64,000 nt of DNA from an uncultured Balneola sp. (GCA_913058495.1 CAJXQC010000005.1:88108-152107), one strand, 5' to 3'. Shown: positions 1-9,362, counted from the stretch's first letter. Notes: generated by a model from the letters alone, not told the origin. Program-made: numbers and translations.

Positions 1-392
1 TCTTCAGGATCGGCAGGATAAGAAGTTCCTGCAGTAACGGATCGATGAACTTCAGCTCTTTCATATTCACTTTCTATAAGTTCTGCATGTTCAGTAAAAT
101 ATTCGGAATCCAGTAATCCATTTTCATCCAAAAACCGGGCATAACCCAAAATTTGTTCTTTGGTAACTTCATCAGAGCTGAATTTAATAATGTCGTTAAC
201 TGAACGTGTTCCATCCATCAAAGAAAGAATGGGCTCGGCATCAGTAGGCAAAGCAAAATCAGGAGTTGAATATCCTAATTGATCATAAAAGTAGATAAAC
301 GATCTTCCATTATCCTGAATGGGGATGCGTTGAATATCGTACCTGAGACTCGGGATTGGATCGGAATATGAATCGAACAACTTTTCTGACAT
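1..392 (-). CDS. MEMO-family protein (AmmeMemoRadiSam system protein B), C-terminus cut by window edge
   Basis: The reverse-strand frame opens at an ATG at 392 and runs off the left edge, so only about 130 residues are seen. The last residues read AGTSYPADPE, which matches the AGTFYPADPEEL opening of the MEMO/AmmeMemoRadiSam protein B family, usually found at the very N-terminus. Here about 115 residues precede it. That extension contains EPILSLMDGTRSVNDII followed by a predicted helical stretch ending in LDENGLL, which resembles a PqqD-like winged-helix (peptide recognition) domain. MEMO assignment is from the motif; the PqqD-like call is inference. The metal-binding histidines of MEMO lie outside the window. 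Confidence 0.7.
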   Translation of the reverse strand, partial: MSEKLFDSYSDPIPSLRYDIQRIPIQDNGRSFIYFYDQLGYSTPDFALPTDAEPILSLMDGTRSVNDIIKFSSDEVTKEQILGYARFLDENGLLDSEYFTEHAELIESEYERAEVHRSVTAGTSYPADPE

Positions 393-435
393 GCGCAGAA
401 GATAGTCGATTTAGATTATGAATTCAGGTATAAAA

Positions 436-463
436 GTAGGGACGCAAAAACTTGCGTCCCTAC
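436..463. repeat. Palindromic repeat GTAGGGACGCAA, copy 1
   Basis: A perfect 12-base inverted repeat, GTAGGGACGCAA (436-447) and TTGCGTCCCTAC (452-463), around a 4-base loop. A second, imperfect copy lies at 11652-11685. No coding frame crosses it. It looks like a dispersed REP/MITE-like palindrome. Confidence 0.7.
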
Positions 464-488
464 GGTGGTGTATATGACGCTAAATAAA

Positions 489-518
489 AAAGCTCTGACA
501 CTTTCGTATCAGAGCTTT
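489..518 (-). terminator. Terminator hairpin downstream of the DUF2188 gene
   Basis: Stem AAAGCTCTGA (489-498) pairs with TCAGAGCTTT (509-518) around a ten-base loop. Read on the minus strand it lies about 20 bases after the stop of the DUF2188 gene and continues into a T-rich run, as expected for an intrinsic terminator. Its loop is nearly identical to that of the terminator at 881-907. Confidence 0.75.
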
Positions 519-538
519 AAAATGTGATCGACTTTAAA

Positions 539-778
539 TCAGCCGGGAACATTTACAGGATCATTACCGGGAGCAATGGTGTTTTTTTCCCTTATTTGCC
601 CGTCAAGACCTTTAATACTTATCTCTCCACCGCCTTGATTGTGTAACATTTCTTTGGCAGCTTCATAAGCTTCTTCCTGAGTGTCATGCAAGGTGCTCGC
701 TTTACCGGCTTCATGCTTTTCATTTACCCACTTTCCATCTTCATTTTTATAAATTGTTCTGTCTTGTGGCTTACTCAT
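539..778 (-). CDS. DUF2188 domain-containing small protein
   Basis: A 79-residue protein with the DUF2188 pattern: a W near the N-terminus (DGKWVNEKHEAGKAS), a Thr/Gln-rich helix beginning HDTQEEAYEAAKEML, and the closing GEISIKGLDGQIREKNT strand pair. This family is a small cytoplasmic alpha/beta protein of unknown role, often seen near stress genes. It is followed on the same strand by its own hairpin at 489-518. dnaK lies upstream and reads the same way, but a terminator at 881-907 separates them, so this is probably a separate transcript. Confidence 0.8.
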   Translation of the reverse strand: MSKPQDRTIYKNEDGKWVNEKHEAGKASTLHDTQEEAYEAAKEMLHNQGGGEISIKGLDGQIREKNTIAPGNDPVNVPG

Positions 779-880
779 TGTCTCTTGTATTAAGTTATAA
801 TTCGCTATTCATTTAATGAAAGGCGTTTATAGGATGATTTGTTTCAAATTCTATTCTTGAAAAACTGGGAAGGACAAAAA

Positions 881-907
881 AAGCTCCGACACTTTCGCAT
901 CGGAGCT
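881..907 (-). terminator. Intrinsic terminator of dnaK
   Basis: Stem AGCTCCGA (882-889) pairs with TCGGAGCT (900-907). On the minus strand the stem is followed by a run of seven T residues. It lies about 60 bases after the dnaK stop. Loop bases (CACTTTCG) match the hairpin at 489-518 while the stem base pairs differ in a compensated way. Confidence 0.8.
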
Positions 908-918
908 CTTAATATGAA

Positions 919-974
919 TTAGAGATTTAGATTAAGATGTCTTACATCTTAAGTCTTATATCTAAAATCTATTT
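919..974. repeat. Inverted array of degenerate heptamers at the dnaK 3' end
   Basis: Seven-base units follow without gaps: TTAGAGA, TTTAGAT, TAAGATG in one sense (919-939) and TCTTACA, TCTTAAG, TCTTATA, TCTAAAA in the other (940-967). The dnaK stop codon lies in the next unit. Together they form a long imperfect palindrome. The same 7-base phasing recurs at 12753-12833 and 52917-52992. Confidence 0.65.
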
Positions 975-2900
975 TTTCTCGTCTTCTTCGTCTACAACTT
1001 CGTAATCAGCATCAACAGCTTCTTCGCTTTCAGCTGATTCACCATCGGCAGATGCTTGTTCACCAGCGCCTTCAGCACCGGCTGCTTCAGCTTCTGCTTG
1101 AGATGCAGCATAGATTTCCTCAGAAGCACCGGTCCAGGCAGCGTTCACCGCTTCGATTCCGGTATCAATTGCTTCTAGGTCTTCGGCTTTATGAGCTTCT
1201 TCCAACTTAGCAATAGCGTCTTCGATTGCTGTCTTGTTGTCTTCAGAGATCTTATCTCCGTACTCATCAAGTTGCTTTTTGGTTGAGAAGATCAGACCAT
1301 CAGCCTGATTCATTTTCTCTACTTTCTCACGAATTTGCTTGTCTTCTTCTTCATGCTCTTTAGCAGCATTTTTCATCTTTTCGATTTCCTCATCAGATAA
1401 TCCTGAAGAAGATTCGATTCTGATTGTTTGCTCTTTTCCTGTTCCTTTGTCTTTTGCTTTGATGTTGATCACACCGTTTGCATCAAGATCGAAAGTAACT
1501 TCAATTTGTGGCATTCCACGAGGAGCAGGAGGAATTCCGTCTAAGTGGAAACGTCCTAAGGTTCTGTTATTTCCAGCTTGAGCGCGCTCACCTTGTAATA
1601 CATGAATTTCCACACTGCTTTGGTTGTCTGCAGCAGTAGAGAATACCTGTGATTTACTAGTTGGGATCGTACTGTTTGCTTCAATAAGTGGAGTCATAAC
1701 GCCACCAAGAGTCTCAATACCTAAAGTAAGAGGAGTTACATCCAGAAGAACTACATCTTCAACATCTCCTGAAAGAACACCACCCTGAATGGCAGCACCA
1801 ACGGCAACAACTTCATCAGGATTTACACCTTTACTTGGATCTTTACCAAAGAACTCTTTAACAGCTTCCTGAATTCTTGGAATACGAGTTGAACCACCAA
1901 CCAGAATTACTTGATCGATATCGCTCTTGCTCATTCCCGCATCTTTAAGCGCTTTCTCGCATGGAGTGATGGATCTTTTTACAAGATCGTCAACTAATTG
2001 CTCAAATTTAGCACGGCTTAAGTCAACATTTAAATGCTTTGGTCCGTCGTTGGTTGCAGTAACAAATGGTAAGTTCACATTTGTTTTAGCTGAACTTGAA
2101 AGTTCGATCTTAGCTTTCTCTGCAGCATCTTTAAGACGTTGCATTGCCATTGGATCTTTGCGAAGGTCAATTCCTTCGTCTTTCTTGAATTCATCTGCTA
2201 AGAAATCAATGATACGAGCATCGAAATCGTCACCACCAAGATGCGTGTCACCATTGGTTGATTTTACTTCAAATACACCATCACCAAGATCAAGGATAGA
2301 AACATCAAATGTACCACCACCAAGGTCATACACTACGATAGTTTGATCAGTTTCTTTTTTATCAAGGCCGTAAGCAAGTGCAGCTGCAGTTGGCTCGTTT
2401 ATAATTCTTTTAACTTCAAGTCCGGCAATTTTTCCGGCTTCCTGAGTTGCTTTACGTTGAGCATCGTTGAAATAAGCAGGAACTGTAATTACAGCTTCTG
2501 TTACTTTTTCACCGATGTACTCTTCTGCAGTCTGCTTCATTTTTTGCAGTACCATTGCAGAAATTTCTTGTGGAGCATATTTACGGTCGTCGATCTCAAC
2601 ACGAGCTGTACCGTCATCGCCTTTAACAACTTTGTATGCAACCTGCTTGGATTCATCTTTTACTTCGTCGAACATACGACCCATGAATCGCTTAACAGAA
2701 GCAACTGTTTTATCCGGGTTAGTAATAGCCTGACGTTTTGCAGGAGCACCTACCAAACGTTCGCCATCTTTTGAAAATGCTACAACAGACGGGGTTGTGC
2801 GTCCACCTTCAGCATTCTGAATTACAACCGGCTCGTTTCCTTCCATTACAGAAACGCATGAGTTGGTAGTTCCTAAGTCAATTCCTATGATTTTTCCCAT
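969..2900 (-). CDS. dnaK: Chaperone protein DnaK (Hsp70)
   Basis: A 643-residue Hsp70. The start at 2900 gives the usual N-terminus [15 protein letters not shown]; the open frame extends 13 codons further upstream, but that part includes an octamer repeat and is unlike DnaK. Visible landmarks are the phosphate-1 loop GIDLGTTNS, the [12 protein letters not shown] phosphate-2 loop, the VGGSTRIP adenosine motif, the interdomain linker [14 protein letters not shown] and the acidic C-terminal tail ending EEDEKK. It is an ATP-dependent cytoplasmic foldase working with DnaJ and GrpE, neither of which is in the window. hsp20 lies upstream in the same direction, so the two may share heat-shock control. 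No CIRCE-like operator was found. Confidence 0.97.
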   Translation of the reverse strand: MGKIIGIDLGTTNSCVSVMEGNEPVVIQNAEGGRTTPSVVAFSKDGERLVGAPAKRQAITNPDKTVASVKRFMGRMFDEVKDESKQVAYKVVKGDDGTARVEIDDRKYAPQEISAMVLQKMKQTAEEYIGEKVTEAVITVPAYFNDAQRKATQEAGKIAGLEVKRIINEPTAAALAYGLDKKETDQTIVVYDLGGGTFDVSILDLGDGVFEVKSTNGDTHLGGDDFDARIIDFLADEFKKDEGIDLRKDPMAMQRLKDAAEKAKIELSSSAKTNVNLPFVTATNDGPKHLNVDLSRAKFEQLVDDLVKRSITPCEKALKDAGMSKSDIDQVILVGGSTRIPRIQEAVKEFFGKDPSKGVNPDEVVAVGAAIQGGVLSGDVEDVVLLDVTPLTLGIETLGGVMTPLIEANSTIPTSKSQVFSTAADNQSSVEIHVLQGERAQAGNNRTLGRFHLDGIPPAPRGMPQIEVTFDLDANGVINIKAKDKGTGKEQTIRIESSSGLSDEEIEKMKNAAKEHEEEDKQIREKVEKMNQADGLIFSTKKQLDEYGDKISEDNKTAIEDAIAKLEEAHKAEDLEAIDTGIEAVNAAWTGASEEIYAASQAEAEAAGAEGAGEQASADGESAESEEAVDADYEVVDEEDEKK

Positions 2901-2936
2901 TGGTCTAAAATCTGATTTTAATTGTGTGATTTGAGC

Positions 2937-3061
2937 CACTAAAGCACAAAATCACGAATGTTTATTGTTTACTTGTTTAATATTCTTTTAAAACCACAGA
3001 CACACAAAGTTGTCATTTGAATTTTGTGTATTTGTGATTTAGTGACATTGACAATGTCACT
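2937..3061. repeat. Inverted octamer array plus hairpin between hsp20 and dnaK
   Basis: Eight-base units CACTAAAG, CACAAAAT and CACGAATG (2937-2960) face the reverse-complement units ATTTTGTG, TATTTGTG and ATTTAGTG (3021-3044). A perfect 9-base hairpin, AGTGACATT with AATGTCACT (3041-3061), overlaps the hsp20 stop codon. No clear T-run follows on the minus strand, so strong termination is not evident. Confidence 0.6.
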
Positions 3062-3491
3062 TTACCGGGATTGATTGAGTGTCCTTCAAATTTTCTGATT
3101 TCGGCATACTCACTGTCAATACTCCGTTTCTGAAACTGGCGTTTACTTCTGCTTTGTTTACATTTTCAGGTAAAGCAAAAGAACGGGCAAAAGCACCACG
3201 AGTTCTTTCCTGTCGTTTAAATTCTTCTCCTTCTGATAATGTAACTTCGCGTTCACCTTTTATAGTGAGAACGTTGTCTTTCAGAGAAATTCCGATCTCC
3301 TTTTTTGAAAGCCCCGGAAGATCGATCAGAATCTTGAATTCATCATCACTTTCAACGATGTCACAATCAGGAGCAAAGTCTTTATCTTCATTGGTCAGCG
3401 GAACTACTTTTTCCACAAACTGTTGGATGTCTTTTCCGAGTTTGGAAAGATGTTTTTCCACCTCAATACCGAATTCTGTAAAATCTCCCAT
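3057..3491 (-). CDS. Small heat shock protein, Hsp20/alpha-crystallin family
   Basis: A 144-residue protein with a central alpha-crystallin domain, about residues 45-135. It contains DEFKILIDLPGLSKKEIGISL, the strand LTIKGERE and the hallmark FRNGVLTVSMPK near the C-terminus. It is an ATP-independent holdase that binds unfolding proteins and hands them to DnaK. I prefer the ATG at 3491 because a GAGG site lies eight bases upstream; a GTG three codons earlier is the alternative. It is on the same strand as dnaK, separated by an octamer repeat. Confidence 0.93.
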   Translation of the reverse strand: MGDFTEFGIEVEKHLSKLGKDIQQFVEKVVPLTNEDKDFAPDCDIVESDDEFKILIDLPGLSKKEIGISLKDNVLTIKGEREVTLSEGEEFKRQERTRGAFARSFALPENVNKAEVNASFRNGVLTVSMPKSENLKDTQSIPVK

Positions 3492-3582
3492 GATGCTCAC
3501 CTCATTAAATTAATTTCAAGGAAAATAGAGCAAGCACAATGCCAACTTAGATGGGTTTAAGACAAACTGTCGCTTTGGCAGG

Positions 3583-3597
3583 CCACGCTATGCGTGG
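3583..3597. repeat. Short palindrome CCACGCTATGCGTGG
   Basis: A 6-base-pair hairpin with a 3-base loop in the gap between the divergent hsp20 and the orphan gene at 3692. It may be part of a decayed repeat; no T-run follows. Confidence 0.35.
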
Positions 3598-3691
3598 GAT
3601 TAAAAATTATAGAATGAAAAATTAAGAATTGGTTGGGTTTTGGTGCTAAAAATAAGTATGATAAATCGAATCAATAATGAGAAGAGGGATT

Positions 3692-4021
3692 ATGACTATT
3701 TCAATCGAATTTTTGAAAGACTCGGGTAGAAGTGTCGTTACTGATAAAAATACCGAAACAGCTATCGAAATCTTGTTAGCTGCTATAAATGATTGGCCAA
3801 GTCCTGTTGAAAATCTTAATGATTTTAAAAGTCAAGTATCGAAAACTTTAGGCGGTTCAGTTACTAAGGAAAAGATTGAAGCTTGTGTTGCTAATTTGAA
3901 TGTGGTTTCTGATGCTTGGAAAATTGAATCTCTAACGCAGTTGTTAGATATATTCAATTTGAATAAGAAGTATTCACTTTTAGAAGAATTCATCACCGAT
4001 ATAAATCTACAGCTTGGTTAA
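3692..4021 (+). CDS. Hypothetical protein, 109-114 residues
   Basis: I do not recognise this protein. It is small, mostly helical by composition, without cysteine pairs, signal peptide or membrane segment. Its middle reads WPSPVENLNDFKSQ and its end is hydrophobic-acidic helices, suggesting a cytoplasmic protein. The ATG at 3692 follows an AGAGGG sequence at short spacing; an in-frame ATG at 3677 would add five residues. It stands alone between divergent hsp20 and a composite repeat at 4092-4224, a typical setting for an accessory or recently acquired gene. Confidence 0.6.
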   Translation: MTISIEFLKDSGRSVVTDKNTETAIEILLAAINDWPSPVENLNDFKSQVSKTLGGSVTKEKIEACVANLNVVSDAWKIESLTQLLDIFNLNKKYSLLEEFITDINLQLG

Positions 4022-4091
4022 CCAGTAGGTGAAACTTTATTGATCAAAGGTTCTACTTTTAAGTTACCAGCTAAAAGCTCTTAAAGAAGTT

Positions 4092-4224
4092 CCTCCCTTG
4101 AGGGAGGTGCGATTTTCGACTTGTCGAAAAAGCGGAGGGTGTCAATTGCCATGGTTGGCAAAGTGGACACCCCTCAGAAAGTTCAAAGAACCTGTTTGAA
4201 CTTTCATCTCCCCTCGAGGGGAGA
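4092..4224. repeat. Composite three-hairpin repeat, copy 1
   Basis: The element opens with the palindrome CCTCCCTTGAGGGAGG (4092-4107) and closes with CTCCCCTCGAGGGGAG (4208-4223). Between them lie three further hairpins separated by the joints GCGGAGGGTGTC and ACACCCCTCAGA. The stems are GATTTTCGAC/GTCGAAAA, TTGCCA/TTGGCAA (imperfect) and AAAGTTCAAA/TTTGAACTTT. A second copy at 14903-15033 has the same joints but different, still complementary stems. It sits just after the stop codon of the CotH-like gene. Confidence 0.75.
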
Positions 4225-4230
4225 TTTTGG

Positions 4231-7200
4231 TTACTTAACCAACACCATTCTTTGAGTCAGAGAAGTAGTAGGCGTTCTTAACTGGTAGATATAAATACCA
4301 CTGGAAAGATTGCTCGCATCAAATCTTACGGTGTGACTTCCGGATGTTAAGTTGCCATCAACCAAAGTTTCAACTTTTTGACCGAGCATATTGTATACGG
4401 TAAGTTGAACTTTCGCGCTTTGCGGAAGCACAAAGGAAATATTTGTGGATGGGTTAAAAGGATTCGGATAATTTTGCTTGAGGACAAAACTATCCGGACT
4501 GTCTTTTCCTTCATTTTCAATAGAAACAGGAACAGTTCCGTTTGCCCAACCCGGAGTTCCGCCCAATCTTGACGAAGCCATCCAGCTTTCTGCTAATGTG
4601 TTATCAGAACTAGCATCAGTAAGTTCTAATGTAGAACCATCACCATCAGCTTCAATTGGCCATGGAGCATCATCTGAATAGGTAAGAACATCTACAAGTC
4701 CACCCAGAGCATTGAAAAGTCTTAGTTCTTCTCCGGAACCTGAAAGGTTAAATGAAAAATCCCCGATATAGTTTCTAGCATCAGAATTTACGGATTTGAG
4801 CTTGGTAGTGTCATCTGCAATTACAATGTAGCCCTGTGCTTTCAGGATGGTATTGTCAGGTACAACATAGGCGTTAGAATCTACATCGTCTTTGAATACC
4901 CAGCCTGATATATCTACATCAGAATCCATAGTATTAAAGATCTCTACCCAATCTCCGGTTCCGAAATCATCAGAAGAATTGTAATTGATCTCGTTAATAA
5001 CCAAGACGTCAGTGATCTCTGAGAACTGAGCCTCTACTGTTACCGGATTATCCGATAATGGAATCGTTAAAGTTTGAGATGCAGGTTGAGATTGACCGTT
5101 TACAACCCAGGCAGAAATCTGGTAACCGAGCTGAGGGTTGGCTTGGAGTGTCGCGTCTGTTCCCTGAAAATATATTCCACTCCAGTTTGAAGATGAAATG
5201 TCAGGATTGATCGAATTAATTTGTACGGTTCCGTTTGCGGATGAAAGCAAAGTAACACTGGTTGTATCATTTCCAAGCGTGTCTGCTATTTCTGAGTAAA
5301 TGAAATCAGGAATATCTTCTACATACCACTCGGTGACGGTTTTAATATATTCCATATCATAATTTGTTGGCCCTCCAATATCGTACCAGCCATCTGTCCA
5401 GCGAGCAATATCCCGTGACATTTCCGGATTAATTGCAGTATCAATAGAGTCGATCAAACCCATCATGTATTCAGGCTGAAAAGAGGTATTCAGAAGATCT
5501 GCCAGACGATTTAAAAAAATCTCTTTATAGCGATCATTTTCCAACATTCTGCCTAAAATTTTATAACCGCCTGTACTTCCGCTCATGAAATCTCTCAAAG
5601 AACTGTAGAACTCGTTTGGTTCATCGCCGAGGTTTCTCCACCAATCAAAATCATAGGAGATATAATGCCATTTTCCATCCTGCTGACGTGGTCTCCAATA
5701 GCGAACATTGTTGGGATCACCGTGAGAAGTATAAAGTTGATAGACCCAGTGATCTGTAAAACTGTCAAAGTCTATCACAGATTCAGCATAATTGAAGAAA
5801 GCATCTCCGGTCAGAGTTTCGTCATTAAAATTATCAAGAAGTTCATCGTAAGCAATCGCATCACCGTCGGTTACTTCGTCATAATCTTTGATCATATCAA
5901 TGTCATTAAAACCATATCGGGATTCCACAAAATCATCATTTTTTCTTTCGTAGATATTATAAATACCCCAATACTGCCCGTTTATGTAAAGTACAGCAGG
6001 TTTGTAAGACTGCATTGCATTTTTATGATCCCATTGGATATTTATGGTTCTCATAAGTTCATTTAATAATCTAGAGCGTTCTTCAGCACCGGCTCTTAAA
6101 GAGAAGCCATCGTATTCCTGATAATCATTTTCCGGGAAAAGAGGATAATTCAGACGATCTAGACCAAACCGGTCATTGTTATTAATAATGAAAGATTTCT
6201 TTGGGAATCCGCGACTGAAATTTCCACCGATCTCTGCTTCTGCCATAAATTCGAATTCCGGATTTCCGAACTCGTTCATGTATTCGATATGGAGAGGATA
6301 TTGAAAATCTTCCCAAAAATTAGCTCCGAAGAAAGGATACTGACCATTGGTTTCAGAAGAATCACCAATCACATACATTCCTTTATCATAATCGAATAGC
6401 GAATCAGGTTCCATCACAAAAGAAACAACCGGTATAGTGTGTTGCTCTTCAAATAAGTACGTATTTGTAATGGTTTCACTAGCTTGTTTTCCGGATTCAA
6501 TTGCGATAGCGCGAATCACAGTAGAAGTATCCAAAGAAATAGGTGATGAATAAAGAGGCGAATTTGGAGTAGGCACTGAACCTCCAGTCTCATATCTGAT
6601 CTCAGCACTACCCGAAGCTGAAAGCCCAACAGTTACTGTTCCTGAATAGAATCCGGTTTCCAGAGAAAAGGAGGGAGCATCAGAAACTTCAGCTACAACG
6701 CTGCCATCATTCATAGCATTTGGAGTTGGGTTTAAGAAAGCAAAAGAGCCAACACCATCAGTTTTACGTCCCAAAGAAATATCAGTGGTTTGTTCACCGA
6801 AAGAGAGAGAGTCCAAAACGGTTGTACCGTCAGTATCAACAAGTGCGATGTGCTCCCCGCCGGCACTTAACTTAAATTCAACGTGATGAGCTCCTTGCTC
6901 AGAATCATTGTCCAGCCAAATGATCAAATAACCGTTCGCATTTATAGTAGTCTGTGCACTGGATGTACTTGGAATCTGCCATTTTGTAAGATCGTCCGGA
7001 TCATCTGATAAATATAATCCTGCAAGGTTAATAGAAACATTTCCGGCATTATAAATTTCAATCCAATCATCGAACTCTCCTTCATTATCAGCTATAATTG
7101 TGGAGTTTGAAGCCATGATCTCATTAATAGAAAGCTGTGCGAAAGCAGGGGCAGAAATAAAAATTAGAAGTAGCGTAGCTAGGGTGTAGCGAATATTCAT
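4231..7200 (-). CDS. CotH-kinase/lamin-tail-domain protein with T9SS sorting tail
   Basis: A 989-residue exported protein. Residues 1-21 are a signal peptide ending AFAQ. A lamin-tail domain follows (INEIMASNS ... DDWIEIYN), then a chitobiase-type beta-sandwich near 180-250 and a CotH kinase-like domain near 255-640 with SRLLNELMR, YINGQYWGIYNIYERK and the acidic YDFDWW motif. A second lamin-tail domain (VINEINYNSSDD) lies near 735-850. The last 80 residues are a type A T9SS tail with NYPNPFNPST and SSGIYIYQL. CotH domains phosphorylate secreted proteins in some systems; the substrate here is unknown. It is monocistronic, and composite repeat copy 1 lies at its 3' end. Confidence 0.9.
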   Translation of the reverse strand: MNIRYTLATLLLIFISAPAFAQLSINEIMASNSTIIADNEGEFDDWIEIYNAGNVSINLAGLYLSDDPDDLTKWQIPSTSSAQTTINANGYLIIWLDNDSEQGAHHVEFKLSAGGEHIALVDTDGTTVLDSLSFGEQTTDISLGRKTDGVGSFAFLNPTPNAMNDGSVVAEVSDAPSFSLETGFYSGTVTVGLSASGSAEIRYETGGSVPTPNSPLYSSPISLDTSTVIRAIAIESGKQASETITNTYLFEEQHTIPVVSFVMEPDSLFDYDKGMYVIGDSSETNGQYPFFGANFWEDFQYPLHIEYMNEFGNPEFEFMAEAEIGGNFSRGFPKKSFIINNNDRFGLDRLNYPLFPENDYQEYDGFSLRAGAEERSRLLNELMRTINIQWDHKNAMQSYKPAVLYINGQYWGIYNIYERKNDDFVESRYGFNDIDMIKDYDEVTDGDAIAYDELLDNFNDETLTGDAFFNYAESVIDFDSFTDHWVYQLYTSHGDPNNVRYWRPRQQDGKWHYISYDFDWWRNLGDEPNEFYSSLRDFMSGSTGGYKILGRMLENDRYKEIFLNRLADLLNTSFQPEYMMGLIDSIDTAINPEMSRDIARWTDGWYDIGGPTNYDMEYIKTVTEWYVEDIPDFIYSEIADTLGNDTTSVTLLSSANGTVQINSINPDISSSNWSGIYFQGTDATLQANPQLGYQISAWVVNGQSQPASQTLTIPLSDNPVTVEAQFSEITDVLVINEINYNSSDDFGTGDWVEIFNTMDSDVDISGWVFKDDVDSNAYVVPDNTILKAQGYIVIADDTTKLKSVNSDARNYIGDFSFNLSGSGEELRLFNALGGLVDVLTYSDDAPWPIEADGDGSTLELTDASSDNTLAESWMASSRLGGTPGWANGTVPVSIENEGKDSPDSFVLKQNYPNPFNPSTNISFVLPQSAKVQLTVYNMLGQKVETLVDGNLTSGSHTVRFDASNLSSGIYIYQLRTPTTSLTQRMVLVK

Positions 7201-7345
7201 AAGTGTTGATGCTTAATAATGATTTCCAATGAAAGAAAAATTCTCTCTATAACAATGAATTTTAACTAAATATAGGAAGAAATCTAAGCATGAAATTGTG
7301 AAAAGTCGTTTCCTGACCCCTTTTTGGATTAGAATCGCATAATAA

Positions 7346-8731
7346 TTAGTTGGTAGTCATCCAATCAATAATGTAATCAAGAAAGCCATTAACAAATTTT
7401 TTGTCCAGTTGAGGGTATTCGTTTGCCAAACCGGTATTTGCTTTTTGAAATAGATGATTGGCATCATCAAAGATCTTAATTTCGAATTCAGTTCCTGAAA
7501 TTTCCAGAGCTTTTCTGGTTCTTGACTGATTTTGAGTAATGGTGACCTGGGTATCTTTCCCTCCAAATAATACTAAAGTTGGTATATTAATTTTCTCTAG
7601 ATCATCAGTAGGTACATAAAAAAGTAATGATCTCACCTGAGGAGAGCTGTAAATTTGAGCCAATTGTTCAGTCTGATTGTTGACCATCGCATCGATATCA
7701 GGGATAGAATTTTTTTGAGCGTCAGGTAATGCATTTAATAATTCAGAATAAGCCTGATTGTAACCAACTTTGGCTGCTTCTATATCTTTTTTGAATGCAA
7801 TGGCTTTCATCAGGTCTTCTCTTGCATCGATCTCTTTTTCAACAAGGCTTTTCTCAACAGGAGAAGCTGCATATGCAAACTCAACCTGATAACGAAGTAT
7901 CTCGCTAAGAGAAGGAGCAGTAGATCCCATAAGTATAAGTTGATCGACAGCTACATTTTCAGCAGCCACTTTCCCGGCTACAACGCCGCCCTGACTATGC
8001 CCTAGTAGCGCAAAGCGTTGGAATTTATTTTCCGCATTGTTTTGAAAATATGACATAATAGCTTCCACATCTGAAGCCAGATCCTCTAAAGTGGTGTTTC
8101 CAAAATTTCCTGTAGACTTACCAACACCCCTGTCGTCGTATCTGAAACTTGGAATTCCTTCTTCTGCCATACGTTGTGCCATATCAGAGAATATCTTGAA
8201 ACCAAAAACCTCTGAATCACGATTTTGTGCACCACTACCTGAGCTCATTATCATAAGAGGCGCTTTAATATTGCCTGTAGGTAGTGTGAGTGTTCCACCA
8301 ATTTGTATTTCACCATTAGAAATGATCAAATCTGTTTCATTTTCAGGTTTTGATGTTGTAGTTGTCAATGAAGTTCTCTCTACAGAAAAAGGAGTGGTAG
8401 GACCGCCTTGAGAATAACTTCCTGATATCTTCTTTTCTGAATCAAAACTCCCTGAAAAAATACCCGTAATTTGTCCCGCTTTGAAAGTCAGGGAAACAGA
8501 GTCTCCGGCTTGTGAAACAGGATCTAAATTTAAACCTATAGCTCCTTGTTGGGGTATATCTAATGTTCCCGAGTAACCCTCAGAAGTTTTATCAATTTTG
8601 AAAATGATCTTCAATTCACCTCCGGGAACAGTTATACCGCCTTCCCAAATTCCCTGAAGAGAATTCTGAGCAAATAATGGCATAGAGAATAGAATAAGCA
8701 GGATAAAAACAGAGAAACTAGATTTTAACAT
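7346..8731 (-). CDS. Secreted alpha/beta hydrolase (serine esterase-like)
   Basis: A 461-residue protein from the ATG at 8731; the longer frame up to 8788 would place 19 extra residues before an evident signal peptide (LILFSMPLFAQ). An N-terminal beta-rich domain (WEGGITVPGGELKIIF ... GSYSQGG) is followed by an alpha/beta hydrolase fold. The oxyanion region is SSGSGAQNRDSE, the nucleophile elbow is GHSQGG near residue 243, the acid is in GGKDTQV near 390 and the histidine is in DDANHLF near 422. The layout resembles the YqiA/YfhR-like and DUF3887-associated esterases of Bacteroidota. Substrate is unknown. It is transcribed after sodC on the same strand. Confidence 0.88.
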   Translation of the reverse strand: MLKSSFSVFILLILFSMPLFAQNSLQGIWEGGITVPGGELKIIFKIDKTSEGYSGTLDIPQQGAIGLNLDPVSQAGDSVSLTFKAGQITGIFSGSFDSEKKISGSYSQGGPTTPFSVERTSLTTTTSKPENETDLIISNGEIQIGGTLTLPTGNIKAPLMIMSSGSGAQNRDSEVFGFKIFSDMAQRMAEEGIPSFRYDDRGVGKSTGNFGNTTLEDLASDVEAIMSYFQNNAENKFQRFALLGHSQGGVVAGKVAAENVAVDQLILMGSTAPSLSEILRYQVEFAYAASPVEKSLVEKEIDAREDLMKAIAFKKDIEAAKVGYNQAYSELLNALPDAQKNSIPDIDAMVNNQTEQLAQIYSSPQVRSLLFYVPTDDLEKINIPTLVLFGGKDTQVTITQNQSRTRKALEISGTEFEIKIFDDANHLFQKANTGLANEYPQLDKKFVNGFLDYIIDWMTTN

Positions 8732-8822
8732 AGGAGATCTTACTATTATGGCTAATATTTTTTCAGAACAAAAATATAGTCTAAACAATCAGAAAACCAT
8801 GAATCTAATTTTGAAATAAAGA

Positions 8823-9362
8823 CTACTTCCCGGCTATCCCAATAACACCACAAGCAATACGAGCTCCGGCATCTCCGGAAGGTTGAGAAGTCAAATCATC
8901 TTCTCCGGCATGTATGATAATTCCGCGACCGATGATTTCTTCCAAAAAGATATGATTATCTATATAGCTAAGAGTGGTTGTAAATTGCTCCCCTTCACTT
9001 ACTAAATTTCCCATATCTCCGACATGACGTTTTTCCGCATCTCTTGAATTGTGTTGCATTTCGTCAGGATCAAAGTGTCCGCCTGCTGAAGTGGCGTCCG
9101 AAGCGGAGCAATCACCATATTGGTGGATGTGAAATCCATGTTCACCTTTGGAAAGACCGGTTATCTGAGCAGTGATCTTAGTTCCGTTATCAGTCTTGCC
9201 AAAATTGACAGTTCCTGAAATATCGCTATCACCTACAGAATGGATTACAGCTACAGCTTTTTGAATCTGAGGTCCGTCAAATTCTTTAACTACCTCAATT
9301 CTCTCTGTTTTGGTGCAGTTTAAAATTAGTGCAAGTGCTAAAAATGTTAATAAATTCTTCAT
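8823..9362 (-). CDS. sodC: Superoxide dismutase [Cu-Zn], probable lipoprotein
   Basis: A 179-residue SodC. The leader ends ALALILNCTK, giving a plausible lipobox cysteine, so the enzyme is likely anchored in the periplasm or outer membrane. Metal ligands are visible in GFHIHQYGDC, GGHFDPDEMQH and KRHVGDMGN, and the C-terminal signature reads GRGIIIHAGEDD with SGDAGARIACGVIG. The two disulfide cysteines (GDC and IACG) and the active-site arginine are present. It dismutes superoxide outside the cytoplasm. The hydrolase gene follows after 91 bases on the same strand. Confidence 0.95.
   Translation of the reverse strand: MKNLLTFLALALILNCTKTERIEVVKEFDGPQIQKAVAVIHSVGDSDISGTVNFGKTDNGTKITAQITGLSKGEHGFHIHQYGDCSASDATSAGGHFDPDEMQHNSRDAEKRHVGDMGNLVSEGEQFTTTLSYIDNHIFLEEIIGRGIIIHAGEDDLTSQPSGDAGARIACGVIGIAGK

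Noticed and set aside
2343..2774. Long plus-strand frames opposite dnaK (also 1339-1581 and 1927-2346)
   Set aside because: They are antisense shadows of a highly conserved gene, with low-complexity translations and no family pattern.
3492..3680. CIRCE or other heat-shock operator upstream of hsp20
   Set aside because: No TTAGCACTC-type inverted repeat was found; the only palindrome is a short CCACGC hairpin.
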